Under the pieces are notes generated by a model. That model did not search any database. It saw nothing but the letters and a program-made list of their open reading frames with translations, and had not been told where the DNA came from. The position numbers and the translations under genes are program-made. A stretch of 5,164 nucleotides of DNA from Verrucomicrobiota bacterium (GTDB taxonomy: Bacteria; Verrucomicrobiota; Lentisphaeria; Oligosphaerales; JAFGRS01). Location: contig JAGVUW010000394.1 in assembly GCA_019136035.1 (NCBI GenBank), positions 1 through 5,164 on the forward strand, given 5' to 3'. This document shows positions 1 through 5,164 of this stretch, piece by piece (within the stretch, counting starts at the first letter, position 1; the number at the start of each line of letters is the position of its first letter).

Positions 1-605
1 TATCGATCAGCCTCTACGTGGTGATCTCCCTGATCTCCTCGCGCGGCGGCAAGGTCTTCAACATGGACCGCATGCTGCACCGCGGCAAGTACCACCGCGA
101 GGGCCTCGAGATCAAGCACCCGCCGCTGACCCTGCGCAGCGTCCTGCCCCGCCTTATCGGCATCGATAGCCAGTACACCCGCGGCGACAAGATCCTGGCC
201 TGGTCGGTCTTCATCTGGTCCTTCGGCTGGGGCTTCCTGTGCTGCTTCGTCGGCGTCGCCATCTGGAATACCATCAGCCCCTGGGGCAACGCCGGGTGGT
301 CGCGCTGGTTCTTCTTCACCCACTTCCTCCTGGCCGGCATCATCGGCGTCGTCTCGACGATATGGTTCACCATCGGCGGCACCCGCGACCTGCTCCAGCT
401 CATCCGGGACCTCGAGAAGATCGACGAGAATGTCCTCGACGACGGCCGCGTCGTCGGCCATGTCTCGGCCGATGACGTCCAGCTCGTCGAACGCGTCGAC
501 CATGCCAAGGTCGACCCGTCAGCACCGGCCGCGGAGGCTGCCGAGGCCGCCGAGGCCGAGAGCCGCGCCGAGGGCGCCACGCCGCCGACGCCCCCCAAGG
601 CCTGA
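1..605 (+). CDS. Sodium:solute symporter family protein, C-terminal part (5' end outside window)
   Basis: This open frame enters from the left edge (first whole codon at base 3) and stops with TGA at 603-605, leaving 200 residues. It opens inside a membrane helix (SLYVVISLI), followed by a cytoplasmic stretch containing FNMDRMLHRGKY. From memory, that tail is common in sodium:solute symporter (SSS) family members of planctomycete-like bacteria. Two further membrane helices follow (about residues 67-91, ILAWSVFIWSFGWGF onward, and about 101-127, RWFFFTHFLLAGIIG onward), then a helix ending in NVLDDGRVVG. Such proteins carry sugars, vitamins, amino acids or other small solutes into the cell with Na+. 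The substrate cannot be read from this fragment, because the core transport helices are missing. The last 30 residues are an Ala/Glu/Pro-rich low-complexity tail encoded partly by three 9-bp GCCGAGGCC-like units (531-557). A GTG at 18 is only an internal codon. The reading frame is certain. The family call is a recollection of the C-terminal pattern. Confidence 0.72.
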   Translation, partial: SISLYVVISLISSRGGKVFNMDRMLHRGKYHREGLEIKHPPLTLRSVLPRLIGIDSQYTRGDKILAWSVFIWSFGWGFLCCFVGVAIWNTISPWGNAGWSRWFFFTHFLLAGIIGVVSTIWFTIGGTRDLLQLIRDLEKIDENVLDDGRVVGHVSADDVQLVERVDHAKVDPSAPAAEAAEAAEAESRAEGATPPTPPKA

Positions 606-634
606 GACGCAGCCGGCGTCGCCGCGCTCCGGGA

Positions 635-654
635 CATGCGCAGGGATGCGCATG
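635..654 (+). terminator. Perfect 8-bp stem-loop with GGGA (GNRA-type) loop after the symporter
   Basis: CATGCGCA (635-642) and TGCGCATG (647-654) are exact reverse complements around the loop GGGA, starting 30 bases after the symporter stop codon. On the plus-strand transcript the loop fits the stable GNRA tetraloop class. No T-run follows (CTACCGCC), so this is not a classical intrinsic terminator. It more likely marks or protects the 3' end of the symporter mRNA, or acts with Rho. The structure is seen directly; the role is inferred. Confidence 0.5.
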
Positions 655-668
655 CTACCGCCAATTCC

Positions 669-688
669 CCGGCGCCCGGCGGCGCCGG
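669..688 (+). terminator. Second perfect 8-bp GC stem-loop after the symporter
   Basis: CCGGCGCC (669-676) pairs exactly with GGCGCCGG (681-688) around the 4-base loop CGGC. It has the same 8-4-8 geometry as the hairpin at 635-654 and lies 14 bases after it, but the sequence is different. All stem pairs are G-C, and the following bases (ATAGCGCACGG) contain no T-run. It probably works with the first hairpin at the transcript end. In DNA this GC-rich, a single such hairpin could be chance, and the pair is more persuasive than either alone. Confidence 0.42.
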
Positions 689-767
689 ATAGCGCACGGC
701 GGGACATCACTCGCGGCGCCTCCCCGCGGGCCTCCGCGCCGACGCCCTGTGGGATTTCGGTTCCTCG

Positions 768-857
768 GGATCGATATCGCTATCGGGATCGACATCCGGT
801 CCTTTCTTGTCAGAACGGCACTCGTGGCCATTCCGATTGCGATCCCGATCCCGATTT
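768..857. repeat. Inverted pair of degenerate CGATNN hexamer arrays
   Basis: The left array (768-797) reads on the plus strand as GGATCG, ATATCG, CTATCG, GGATCG, then the imperfect ACATCC: five hexamers of form NNATCG, or CGATNN on the minus strand. The right array (834-857) reads on the plus strand as CGATTG, CGATCC, CGATCC, CGATTT. The arrays therefore face each other across a 36-base spacer. ATCGGGATCG (782-791) is exactly complementary to CGATCCCGAT, which occurs twice on the right (840-849 and 846-855), so a hairpin with alternative registers is possible. There is no gene inside. The hexamer period and inversion are seen directly; the function is unknown. Confidence 0.65.
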
Positions 858-989
858 GGGCTCCTCCAACTCAGGACTGGGCACCCTTTCGGGACCTGTT
901 CTGCGGGTGTCACTACGACCTGCAGGCGGAATGGATTCCAAGTCCCGCCCAGCCGACAGACCTGTCATGCACCCGCCTCCCGGCCCCCC

Positions 990-1019
990 TTGCGCGCGCG
1001 GGTGATCCGGCTGTATAGT
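990..1019 (+). promoter_or_regulatory. Candidate sigma70 promoter for the Memo-AMMECR1 gene
   Basis: TTGCGC (990-995) and TATAGT (1014-1019) lie 18 bases apart and resemble -35 and -10 boxes; the bases TG immediately precede the -10. The A/T-rich -10 stands out in very GC-rich surroundings. Transcription would begin near 1026 and give an untranslated leader of about 258 bases before the ATG at 1284. The -35 matches consensus only in its first half, and the box assignment is inferred. Confidence 0.4.
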
Positions 1020-1101
1020 TCAGTAACAGTCCCCCGGGCGGCGTGGCTCGGCGTTCCCCGAGACATCGGCTCGCGTCCGTCTGTGCGGGCCTGGGGCGAG
1101 T

Positions 1102-1129
1102 CCGTGAAGGCCCGGATGGCTTCTCACGG
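1102..1129 (+). other. Strong hairpin in the leader of the Memo-AMMECR1 gene
   Basis: CCGTGAAGGCC (1102-1112) pairs with GGCTTCTCACGG (1118-1129) around the 5-base loop CGGAT, with one bulged C (1123) and one G-T pair. A short outer helix, CTCGC (1070-1074) with GCGAG (1096-1100), lies just upstream. Together they suggest a folded 5' leader if transcription starts near 1026. I recognise no known riboswitch class, and a GC-rich leader will fold to some degree by chance. Confidence 0.35.
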
Positions 1130-1270
1130 GCGCGAGGCGCCGGCGGAGGCCGCGCCAGAGCGTCGGTGCAACCATGAAAGGTGTCGTAACGCTGCCGTGA
1201 CCACCTTGTCAACATGGGCCAGCCGGGGACGCCGCCCCCTCCAGCGGCTCGGCCTCCTGGCCTGCTGTGC

Positions 1271-1276
1271 AGGGAG
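1271..1276 (+). promoter_or_regulatory. Ribosome binding site that decides the start at 1284
   Basis: AGGGAG lies 7 bases before the ATG at 1284, a good Shine-Dalgarno match and spacing. The in-frame alternatives upstream, GTG at 1197 and TTG at 1206, lack a purine-rich site at a proper distance: the nearest, AAAGG at 1177-1181, is about 15 bases from the GTG and further from the TTG. The protein begun at 1284 also starts only seven residues before the conserved RPAAVAGTFY opening of the Memo family, which supports this choice. Confidence 0.65.
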
Positions 1277-1283
1277 CCTGACC

Positions 1284-2801
1284 ATGAACGCTGCACCTGC
1301 CCGACCCGCTGCCGTCGCCGGTACCTTCTACAGCCAGAACCCGGCGGAGCTCCGCTCGGATGTCGAGGCCTACCTCGCCGCTGTGAAACCGACGCCACTG
1401 AGTGGCGAGGTCCTGGCTATCCTCGTGCCACACGCCGGCTATCGTTACTCGGCGCCGGTCGCGGCCTACGGCTACAAGGCCCTCGAAGGCACCGCCTTCG
1501 ACACCGCCGTCATCATCGGCCACGACGCCCACGCCCGCGGCCTGGTGGCCATCCTGTCGGACGCCGAGGCCTTCGAGACGCCCCTGGGCCCGGTGGCGGT
1601 CGACCGCGACCTCGTCGCCGGACTGGTCGAGGAACACCAGGGCATCGTCGTCCACAACGAGGTCCACCGCCGCGACCACACCATCGAGGTGCAGTTGCCC
1701 TTCCTGCAGGTGGTCCTGCCGGAGTGCCGCATCGTGCCGGCGCTCTTCGGCGAGCCCGACCCGGCAGCCTGCCGCGCCTTCGCCGAGGCCATCCTCCGCC
1801 GCCGCGGCAGCCGCCGCCTGCTCGTCATCGCCAGCTCCGACCTGACTCACTACCCTACCAGTGAAACCTCCGCCCGAGTCGACCACGATACGATGTACCG
1901 CGTCGCGGCCCAGGACCTGCAGGCCCTCTTCGTTCACCTCAAGGACGCCGTGCGCCACGGCGTCGACGACAACATCCAGACCGCCATGTGCGCCAGCGGC
2001 GGCGTCGGCACCGCCCTCGAAGTCGCCCGCGCCGGCGGTCCGGTGGAGGTGAAGGTCCTGCACCAGGCCAACTCCGGGGACGTCCCCGGCGGCGACACCG
2101 GCCGCGTCGTCGGCTACGCCGCGGCGGTCCTCACCCGTGCCGACGCGGCGACGGCGGCCGGGACCACCGCGGCGGCGGCGGCCGCGGCGGCTCCGATACC
2201 CACGGCGACCGCTGCCGAGCCCGAGTCCGCCGAACCGGCCGAACCGGCGTTCACCATCGCCCCGGAGGTCCGGCGTGCCCTCCTCGCCCTGGCACGCCGA
2301 CGCATCACCGCGGCGGTGCACCACGAGTCTTGGGAGGCCCCGCCACCCGCCGAGCTGGCCGAGGCGGTCGGGCAGCCCGCGGCGGTCTTCGTCACCCTCC
2401 ACCGTCAAGGCCGGCTGCGCGGCTGTATCGGCATGACCGAGGCCCGCCAGCCGCTCTGGCAGGCGGTCCAGGACATGGCCTACTCGGCAGCCTTCAAGGA
2501 TTGGCGTTTCACGCCGCTGGGCCTCGAGGAACTGCACGAGATCGCGATCGAGATCTCCGTCCTCTCGCCCCTGACCGAGGTGCCCTCGGCCGACGCCGTG
2601 CGGCCCCGCCACCACGGCGTCGTCATCCGCCGCGACGGCCGCAGCGGCCTGTTCCTGCCGCAGGTCTGGGAGCAGATCCCCGAGAAGGACGCCTTCCTGA
2701 GCGTCCTCTGCAAGGAGAAGGCCGGCCTGCCCGCCGACGCCTGGAAGGACCCGGCGACGACCCTCCTGGTGTTCACCGTGGTCGCCTTCAGCGAGCCCTG
2801 A
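1284..2801 (+). CDS. AmmeMemoRadiSam system fusion: protein B (Memo) + protein A (AMMECR1)
   Basis: This is a 505-residue soluble protein made of two families that usually occur as separate proteins of the AmmeMemoRadiSam set. Residues 7-284 are a Memo domain, with the fold of class III extradiol ring-cleaving dioxygenases. It shows RPAAVAGTFY (7-16), PHAGYRYS (49-56, His50), IIGHDAH (77-83), a DHTIEVQLPFLQ block (131-142), SSDLTHY (184-190, His189) and MCASGG (235-240, Cys236). These match the positions of metal-site His and Cys residues known in human MEMO1. Residues about 284-322 are an Ala/Thr/Pro/Glu-rich linker with eight alanines in a row. Residues 323-505 are an AMMECR1 domain with its hallmark LRGCIG (378-383), AFKDWRFTPL (403-412), IEISVLSPL (422-430) and GLFLPQVWEQ. 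B-A fusions are known in bacteria. The biochemical role of the set is unsettled; metal-dependent redox chemistry is the usual guess. The radical SAM partner is not in the window. The gene has its own ribosome site and probably its own promoter. Confidence 0.93.
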   Translation: MNAAPARPAAVAGTFYSQNPAELRSDVEAYLAAVKPTPLSGEVLAILVPHAGYRYSAPVAAYGYKALEGTAFDTAVIIGHDAHARGLVAILSDAEAFETPLGPVAVDRDLVAGLVEEHQGIVVHNEVHRRDHTIEVQLPFLQVVLPECRIVPALFGEPDPAACRAFAEAILRRRGSRRLLVIASSDLTHYPTSETSARVDHDTMYRVAAQDLQALFVHLKDAVRHGVDDNIQTAMCASGGVGTALEVARAGGPVEVKVLHQANSGDVPGGDTGRVVGYAAAVLTRADAATAAGTTAAAAAAAAPIPTATAAEPESAEPAEPAFTIAPEVRRALLALARRRITAAVHHESWEAPPPAELAEAVGQPAAVFVTLHRQGRLRGCIGMTEARQPLWQAVQDMAYSAAFKDWRFTPLGLEELHEIAIEISVLSPLTEVPSADAVRPRHHGVVIRRDGRSGLFLPQVWEQIPEKDAFLSVLCKEKAGLPADAWKDPATTLLVFTVVAFSEP

Positions 2802-2838
2802 ACTGCCGCCCGCGGCTCCCGGTCGGCGCGGGACCGTA

Positions 2839-2862
2839 GGTTCACCGCGCCGACGGTGAACC
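2839..2862. terminator. Perfect 9-bp hairpin between convergent genes
   Basis: GGTTCACCG (2839-2847) is the exact reverse complement of CGGTGAACC (2854-2862), with loop CGCCGA. It starts 37 bases after the stop of the Memo-AMMECR1 gene and lies beyond the end of the opposing gene, so it could fold in both transcripts. No T-run follows on either strand. A role as a shared transcript end or mRNA 3' stabiliser is inferred. A weaker 6-bp GC helix (2809-2814 with 2827-2832) precedes it. Confidence 0.5.
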
Positions 2863-2888
2863 AGGTCCACGGGCGGCGCCGTGGACCT
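2863..2888. terminator. Perfect 10-bp hairpin directly abutting the previous one
   Basis: AGGTCCACGG (2863-2872) pairs exactly with CCGTGGACCT (2879-2888) around the loop GCGGCG. It begins on the base after the preceding hairpin ends. Its arm AGGTCCAC resembles the other hairpin's AGGTTCAC (2838-2845), with one difference, so the two may be diverged copies. An outer pairing, GTAGGT (2836-2841) with ACCTAC (2885-2890), could join both into one larger fold but competes with the inner stems. A weak third helix follows (TGGGG 2892-2896 with CCCCA 2905-2909). A bidirectional transcript end is the simplest reading; a mobile palindromic repeat is the alternative. Confidence 0.52.
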
Positions 2889-2911
2889 ACCTGGGGCCTT
2901 CGTCCCCCAAC

Positions 2912-2965
2912 CTGATCTGTCTGATCCGTCTGATCTGTCTGATCCGTCTGATCGGCCTGATCTGC
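2912..2965. repeat. Six-unit 9-bp tandem repeat, consensus CTGATCYGT
   Basis: Six direct units run without gaps: CTGATCTGT, CTGATCCGT, CTGATCTGT, CTGATCCGT, CTGATCGGC and CTGATCTGC. The first four alternate in an A-B-A-B pattern, so an 18-bp unit was probably duplicated, and the last two have drifted. Every unit carries GATC in CTGATC. The array lies between the hairpins and the stop of the minus-strand gene, 60 bases from that stop, in no supported coding frame. Any frame translates it as a Ser-Asp or Thr-Asp-Gln type tripeptide repeat, which is a by-product of the 9-bp period. Confidence 0.85.
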
Positions 2966-3024
2966 CCAACCCTCCCCCACCGCGCCGGCGGCGGCGTTGC
3001 CCGCGCGCGGCAGCCCTGGCCCCC

Positions 3025-5163
3025 TCAGCGCTCCTCGAGCCCCGCCGCGGCGGCCGCGACGGCCTTCTGCAGGCGCTCCGTGAGGCGGTTTTCCACCGGG
3101 CTGAAGCCCACCTCGCCCGGCGGGGTAAGCATCAGGGTGTCCGCCGCGAGATTCGCCCGTTCGGCCTGCCGTAGCGCCGGCCGGCCGATGACGCTGAGGA
3201 GGATGACCGCGGCGGCAAAGATCGGTATCAGCGACCGCGCCACCGTGCCGCAGGCGAGTCCCGCGGCCGGCGGCGCCAGGAGCAGCCGCAACGCCGCCAC
3301 CACCGCGGTGAGGACCAGGACCAGCGCGGCGCCGGCGACCACGGCCAAGCCCACGGTCGAGGGCCCAGACGCTCGGGCCGGTATCCACCACATGGCCGCC
3401 ACCGCGACGCTCGCGGCCAGGAGCGGCACCAGGCCCCAGCGTAACGCCGTGACGCCGCCGTCGATGCCGAGGTCGCGGCAGCGCCGGCGCGCCGAACGCA
3501 CCGCCAGCCACGCCGGCACCACCAGGATGGCGTTGGCCAGCAGCAGGACCTCGGCGAGGACCTTGTGCAGGCCGGCACGAGCCGAGTAGCATTGGCCGCT
3601 GATCGGCACCCAGAGCACCACCGCGGCAAACACCCCCAGCGGCAGCAGGACGCCATACCCGAGGAACCGCGCGGTCATGCCGGCCTCGGGCAGGAGCAGG
3701 ATCGGGATCGCCTCGCCGCCGCTCATCAGGCGCCAGCGCAGGCTGATCACCAGACAGGCCAGCATGGCCAACAGCAACAGCCCCGACAGCAGGCTCAGGC
3801 CGCCCTGCATCGCCACCGCGTACTCCAGACGCCGGCTGGCCGCGTACGCCTCGGGGGCCGGCCACTCATCCAACGCCGGCAGGAGGATGGAGGTGAGCAC
3901 GCCGCCATATAGACGCATCTCATCTTCGCGCGCCGCCTCGAATGCCTTCAGCGCCGGATCGTTCCGGCGCTCGCGCCAGGCCTTGGCCGGCCCGGCCAGA
4001 AGAGCGGCCTCGCGACGCGTCCGGGCGGCGTCATCAGCCAGGCCGAGGCGCTCGTACACCCGCGCCGAGTGCTCGGCGGCATCCGTGGCCAGGGCCTGCA
4101 CCACCAGGCAGTCAATCAGCGTCCAGGTGTCGGCATTGAGGTGCACCGTCAGGGTCTTCCAGGCATCCAGGTAGGGCCGCGCCGCCTCGATGCGGCCCTC
4201 GCCGGCCAGGAGATCGCCATAGAGGGAGGCCACCCGCGTCAGTTCGCGGAGTCTCGCGAGATCCGGCAGCAGCACCGCCGCGCTGACCCCGATGCGACGG
4301 ATATGCTGCGACAGGCGCTCGGCTGGGCCCATCGCCTCGAGCTTCAACATCAGCATGTCCCGCCCATAGCGGCGGAAGGACGGCTTGGCCAGGCCGGAGA
4401 GGAGGTGACCCATCGCCTGGTCCACCCGCGCCCGGTCGGCGACCTCCCAGGCGAGGCGGCGCGGGCCGGCCTTGCCATCCGGACCCTTCTCGCCGGGCTC
4501 GGCCGTGACCGTGCAGGCGCCGGCCAGCAGCACGGCCGCCCGCAGGTAGTCGTAGCGGGCATTGTCCGGATCGAGCATGCGGGCCGTCTCCAGGGTCTCG
4601 AGAGAAGCCTGGCGCTGCTCGGCCGTCGGGGTCCCGCCGGGCCCCGCTACGACGTCGTGCGTGACATACTCGCCATAGAAGACGCGGTTGCCGCGATCGG
4701 ACTCCCATAGCTCGCGGGGTGACGACGTCAACAGTGGGCTCTCCGGCGAGCGCCGCAGGCTCCATCCGCCCAGAGAGAGGAGCCAGGTCGGTCGGGGCAG
4801 ACCGCTGTCCGTAAGAGACGTGACGGTGTCCAACACCGTCACCCACTGCAGATCGACGCTGAGGACGGCCGCCACCACCGCGGCCGGCACCAGGGCGAAA
4901 CGCAGACCCCGCCGCAGCCAGGCACGCTGGTTCAGCCGGACCCGGTTGCCGCGCTCCAGGCCGGCGGCCACCTCCGCCACCTCGCCCAGGGCCTTCACCG
5001 CCTCCGCCTGCGCCGCCGACGCCGCCAGGCCGCCGCGCTCCAGTTCCGATGCCTTGTCCTCCAGATGGCCCGCCAGCTCGGCCTGGACATCCAGACGAAG
5101 CTCGGCGTCGTCCTTCAGCCCAGAGGTCACCGTGTTGAGGTAGTCCCGAATCGTCTCATCCAT
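3025..5163 (-). CDS. HAAS/permease-prefix-like multi-pass membrane protein
   Basis: This is a 712-residue protein read leftward from the ATG at 5163-5161 to the TGA at 3027-3025. Residues 1-75 resemble the HAAS / permease-prefix helical domain: IRDYLNTVTSGL, then DVQAELAGHLEDKASELERGG, an A-rich helix and ALGEVAEVAAGL. That pattern begins at residue 1 in its family, supporting this start, though the ribosome site lies outside the window. One membrane helix follows (about 88-107). A long region (about 110-440) is mainly helical, with TPR-like pieces such as LETARMLDPDNARYDYLRAA and YGDLLAGEGRIEAARPYLDAW, and is probably on the far side of the membrane from the prefix. About six hydrophobic segments come next (near 450-475, 499-521, 533-555, 574-594, 603-630, 643-660), then a charged tail ending in ENRLTERLQKAV. 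The function is unknown. HAAS-type genes often follow a PadR or sigma-factor regulator, which would lie to the right of the window. It could also be called simply a hypothetical membrane protein. Confidence 0.8.
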   Translation of the reverse strand: MDETIRDYLNTVTSGLKDDAELRLDVQAELAGHLEDKASELERGGLAASAAQAEAVKALGEVAEVAAGLERGNRVRLNQRAWLRRGLRFALVPAAVVAAVLSVDLQWVTVLDTVTSLTDSGLPRPTWLLSLGGWSLRRSPESPLLTSSPRELWESDRGNRVFYGEYVTHDVVAGPGGTPTAEQRQASLETLETARMLDPDNARYDYLRAAVLLAGACTVTAEPGEKGPDGKAGPRRLAWEVADRARVDQAMGHLLSGLAKPSFRRYGRDMLMLKLEAMGPAERLSQHIRRIGVSAAVLLPDLARLRELTRVASLYGDLLAGEGRIEAARPYLDAWKTLTVHLNADTWTLIDCLVVQALATDAAEHSARVYERLGLADDAARTRREAALLAGPAKAWRERRNDPALKAFEAAREDEMRLYGGVLTSILLPALDEWPAPEAYAASRRLEYAVAMQGGLSLLSGLLLLAMLACLVISLRWRLMSGGEAIPILLLPEAGMTARFLGYGVLLPLGVFAAVVLWVPISGQCYSARAGLHKVLAEVLLLANAILVVPAWLAVRSARRRCRDLGIDGGVTALRWGLVPLLAASVAVAAMWWIPARASGPSTVGLAVVAGAALVLVLTAVVAALRLLLAPPAAGLACGTVARSLIPIFAAAVILLSVIGRPALRQAERANLAADTLMLTPPGEVGFSPVENRLTERLQKAVAAAAAGLEER

Positions 5164-5164
5164 G

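Larger units (their letters stand above)
606..1283. other. 678-bp intergenic region without a supported gene
   Basis: No convincing gene is visible between the symporter stop and the Memo-AMMECR1 start. Several frames stay open here because of the high GC content, but their translations are Arg/Pro/Ser-rich and low in complexity, and they resemble no family I know. The region instead holds two perfect stem-loops (635-654, 669-688), a paired array of CGATNN hexamers (768-857), a candidate promoter (990-1019) and a leader with a strong hairpin (1102-1129). I looked for tRNA features and for cobalamin, TPP and SAM riboswitch motifs and recognised none. Confidence 0.7.

Noticed and set aside
430..1005. 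Plus-strand open frame overlapping the symporter end and the intergenic repeats
   Set aside because: The translation is Arg/Pro/Ser low complexity, including a YRYRDR run that simply reflects the hexamer repeat. It overlaps a better-supported gene.
807..1283. Upstream extension of the Memo-AMMECR1 frame to the GTG at 807
   Set aside because: The extra 159 residues are Arg/Ser/Pro-rich and include the hexamer array and promoter region. The family begins near residue 7 of the protein started at 1284, which has a good ribosome site.
2169..2192. Alanine-codon run as a sign of frameshift or assembly error
   Set aside because: The frame is continuous, the run sits exactly in the linker between two intact domains, and such Ala-rich linkers are common in GC-rich genomes.
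2912..2965. CRISPR array
   Set aside because: The units are 9 bp in direct contact with no spacers, so this is a simple tandem repeat.
1209..2969. Long minus-strand open frame (586 codons) opposite the Memo-AMMECR1 gene
   Set aside because: It mirrors the real gene in GC-rich DNA. Its translation is Gly/Arg/Asp-rich low complexity with no family motif, whereas the plus strand shows two complete conserved domains.
2480..3865. Minus-strand open frame (461 codons) spanning the convergent gap
   Set aside because: It runs through the repeat array and hairpins and overlaps the HAAS-like gene in another frame. The Gly/Arg/Ala-rich translation has no recognisable domain.
4112..4846. Minus-strand open frame (244 codons) inside the HAAS-like gene
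   Set aside because: It is a shifted-frame shadow with Gly/Arg/Pro-rich content. The 712-residue frame shows coherent helices, membrane segments and a recognisable N-terminal pattern.

Overview
The window is a GC-rich bacterial chromosome segment, probably from a metagenome-assembled genome. The gene families (a symporter ending in the FNMDRMLHRGKY-type tail, a fused Memo/AMMECR1 protein, and a membrane protein with an N-terminal HAAS-like prefix) and the many short intergenic repeats suggest the Planctomycetota/Lentisphaerota/Verrucomicrobiota group or a nearby candidate phylum such as Hydrogenedentota or Armatimonadota. That placement is from family recollection only, and no marker gene is present to settle it.

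Layout: (1) 1-605, plus strand, the C-terminal 200 codons of a sodium:solute symporter-like membrane protein whose 5' part lies outside the window. (2) 606-1283, about 680 bases with no convincing gene. It holds two perfect GC-rich stem-loops just after the symporter stop, an inverted pair of degenerate CGATNN hexamer arrays, a candidate sigma70 promoter near 990-1019, and a structured leader. (3) 1284-2801, plus strand, a 505-residue fusion of AmmeMemoRadiSam protein B (Memo, a class III extradiol dioxygenase-like fold) to protein A (AMMECR1), joined by an alanine-rich linker. (4) 2802-3024, a convergent gap with two strong adjacent hairpins and a six-unit 9-bp tandem repeat. (5) 3025-5163, minus strand, a 712-residue protein with an N-terminal HAAS/permease-prefix-like domain, one membrane segment, a long helical solenoid-like region and about six C-terminal membrane segments.

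The three genes do not form an obvious pathway. The symporter and the Memo-AMMECR1 fusion point the same way but are separated by a long gap with its own probable promoter, so they are probably separate transcription units. The fusion and the HAAS-like gene converge and probably share the hairpin region as a two-sided end of transcription. The radical SAM partner of the AmmeMemoRadiSam set is not in the window, and neither is the PadR or sigma-factor regulator that often precedes HAAS-type genes. I see no tRNA, rRNA, CRISPR array, transposase or phage gene. The least explained material is the repeat and hairpin content of the two intergenic regions.
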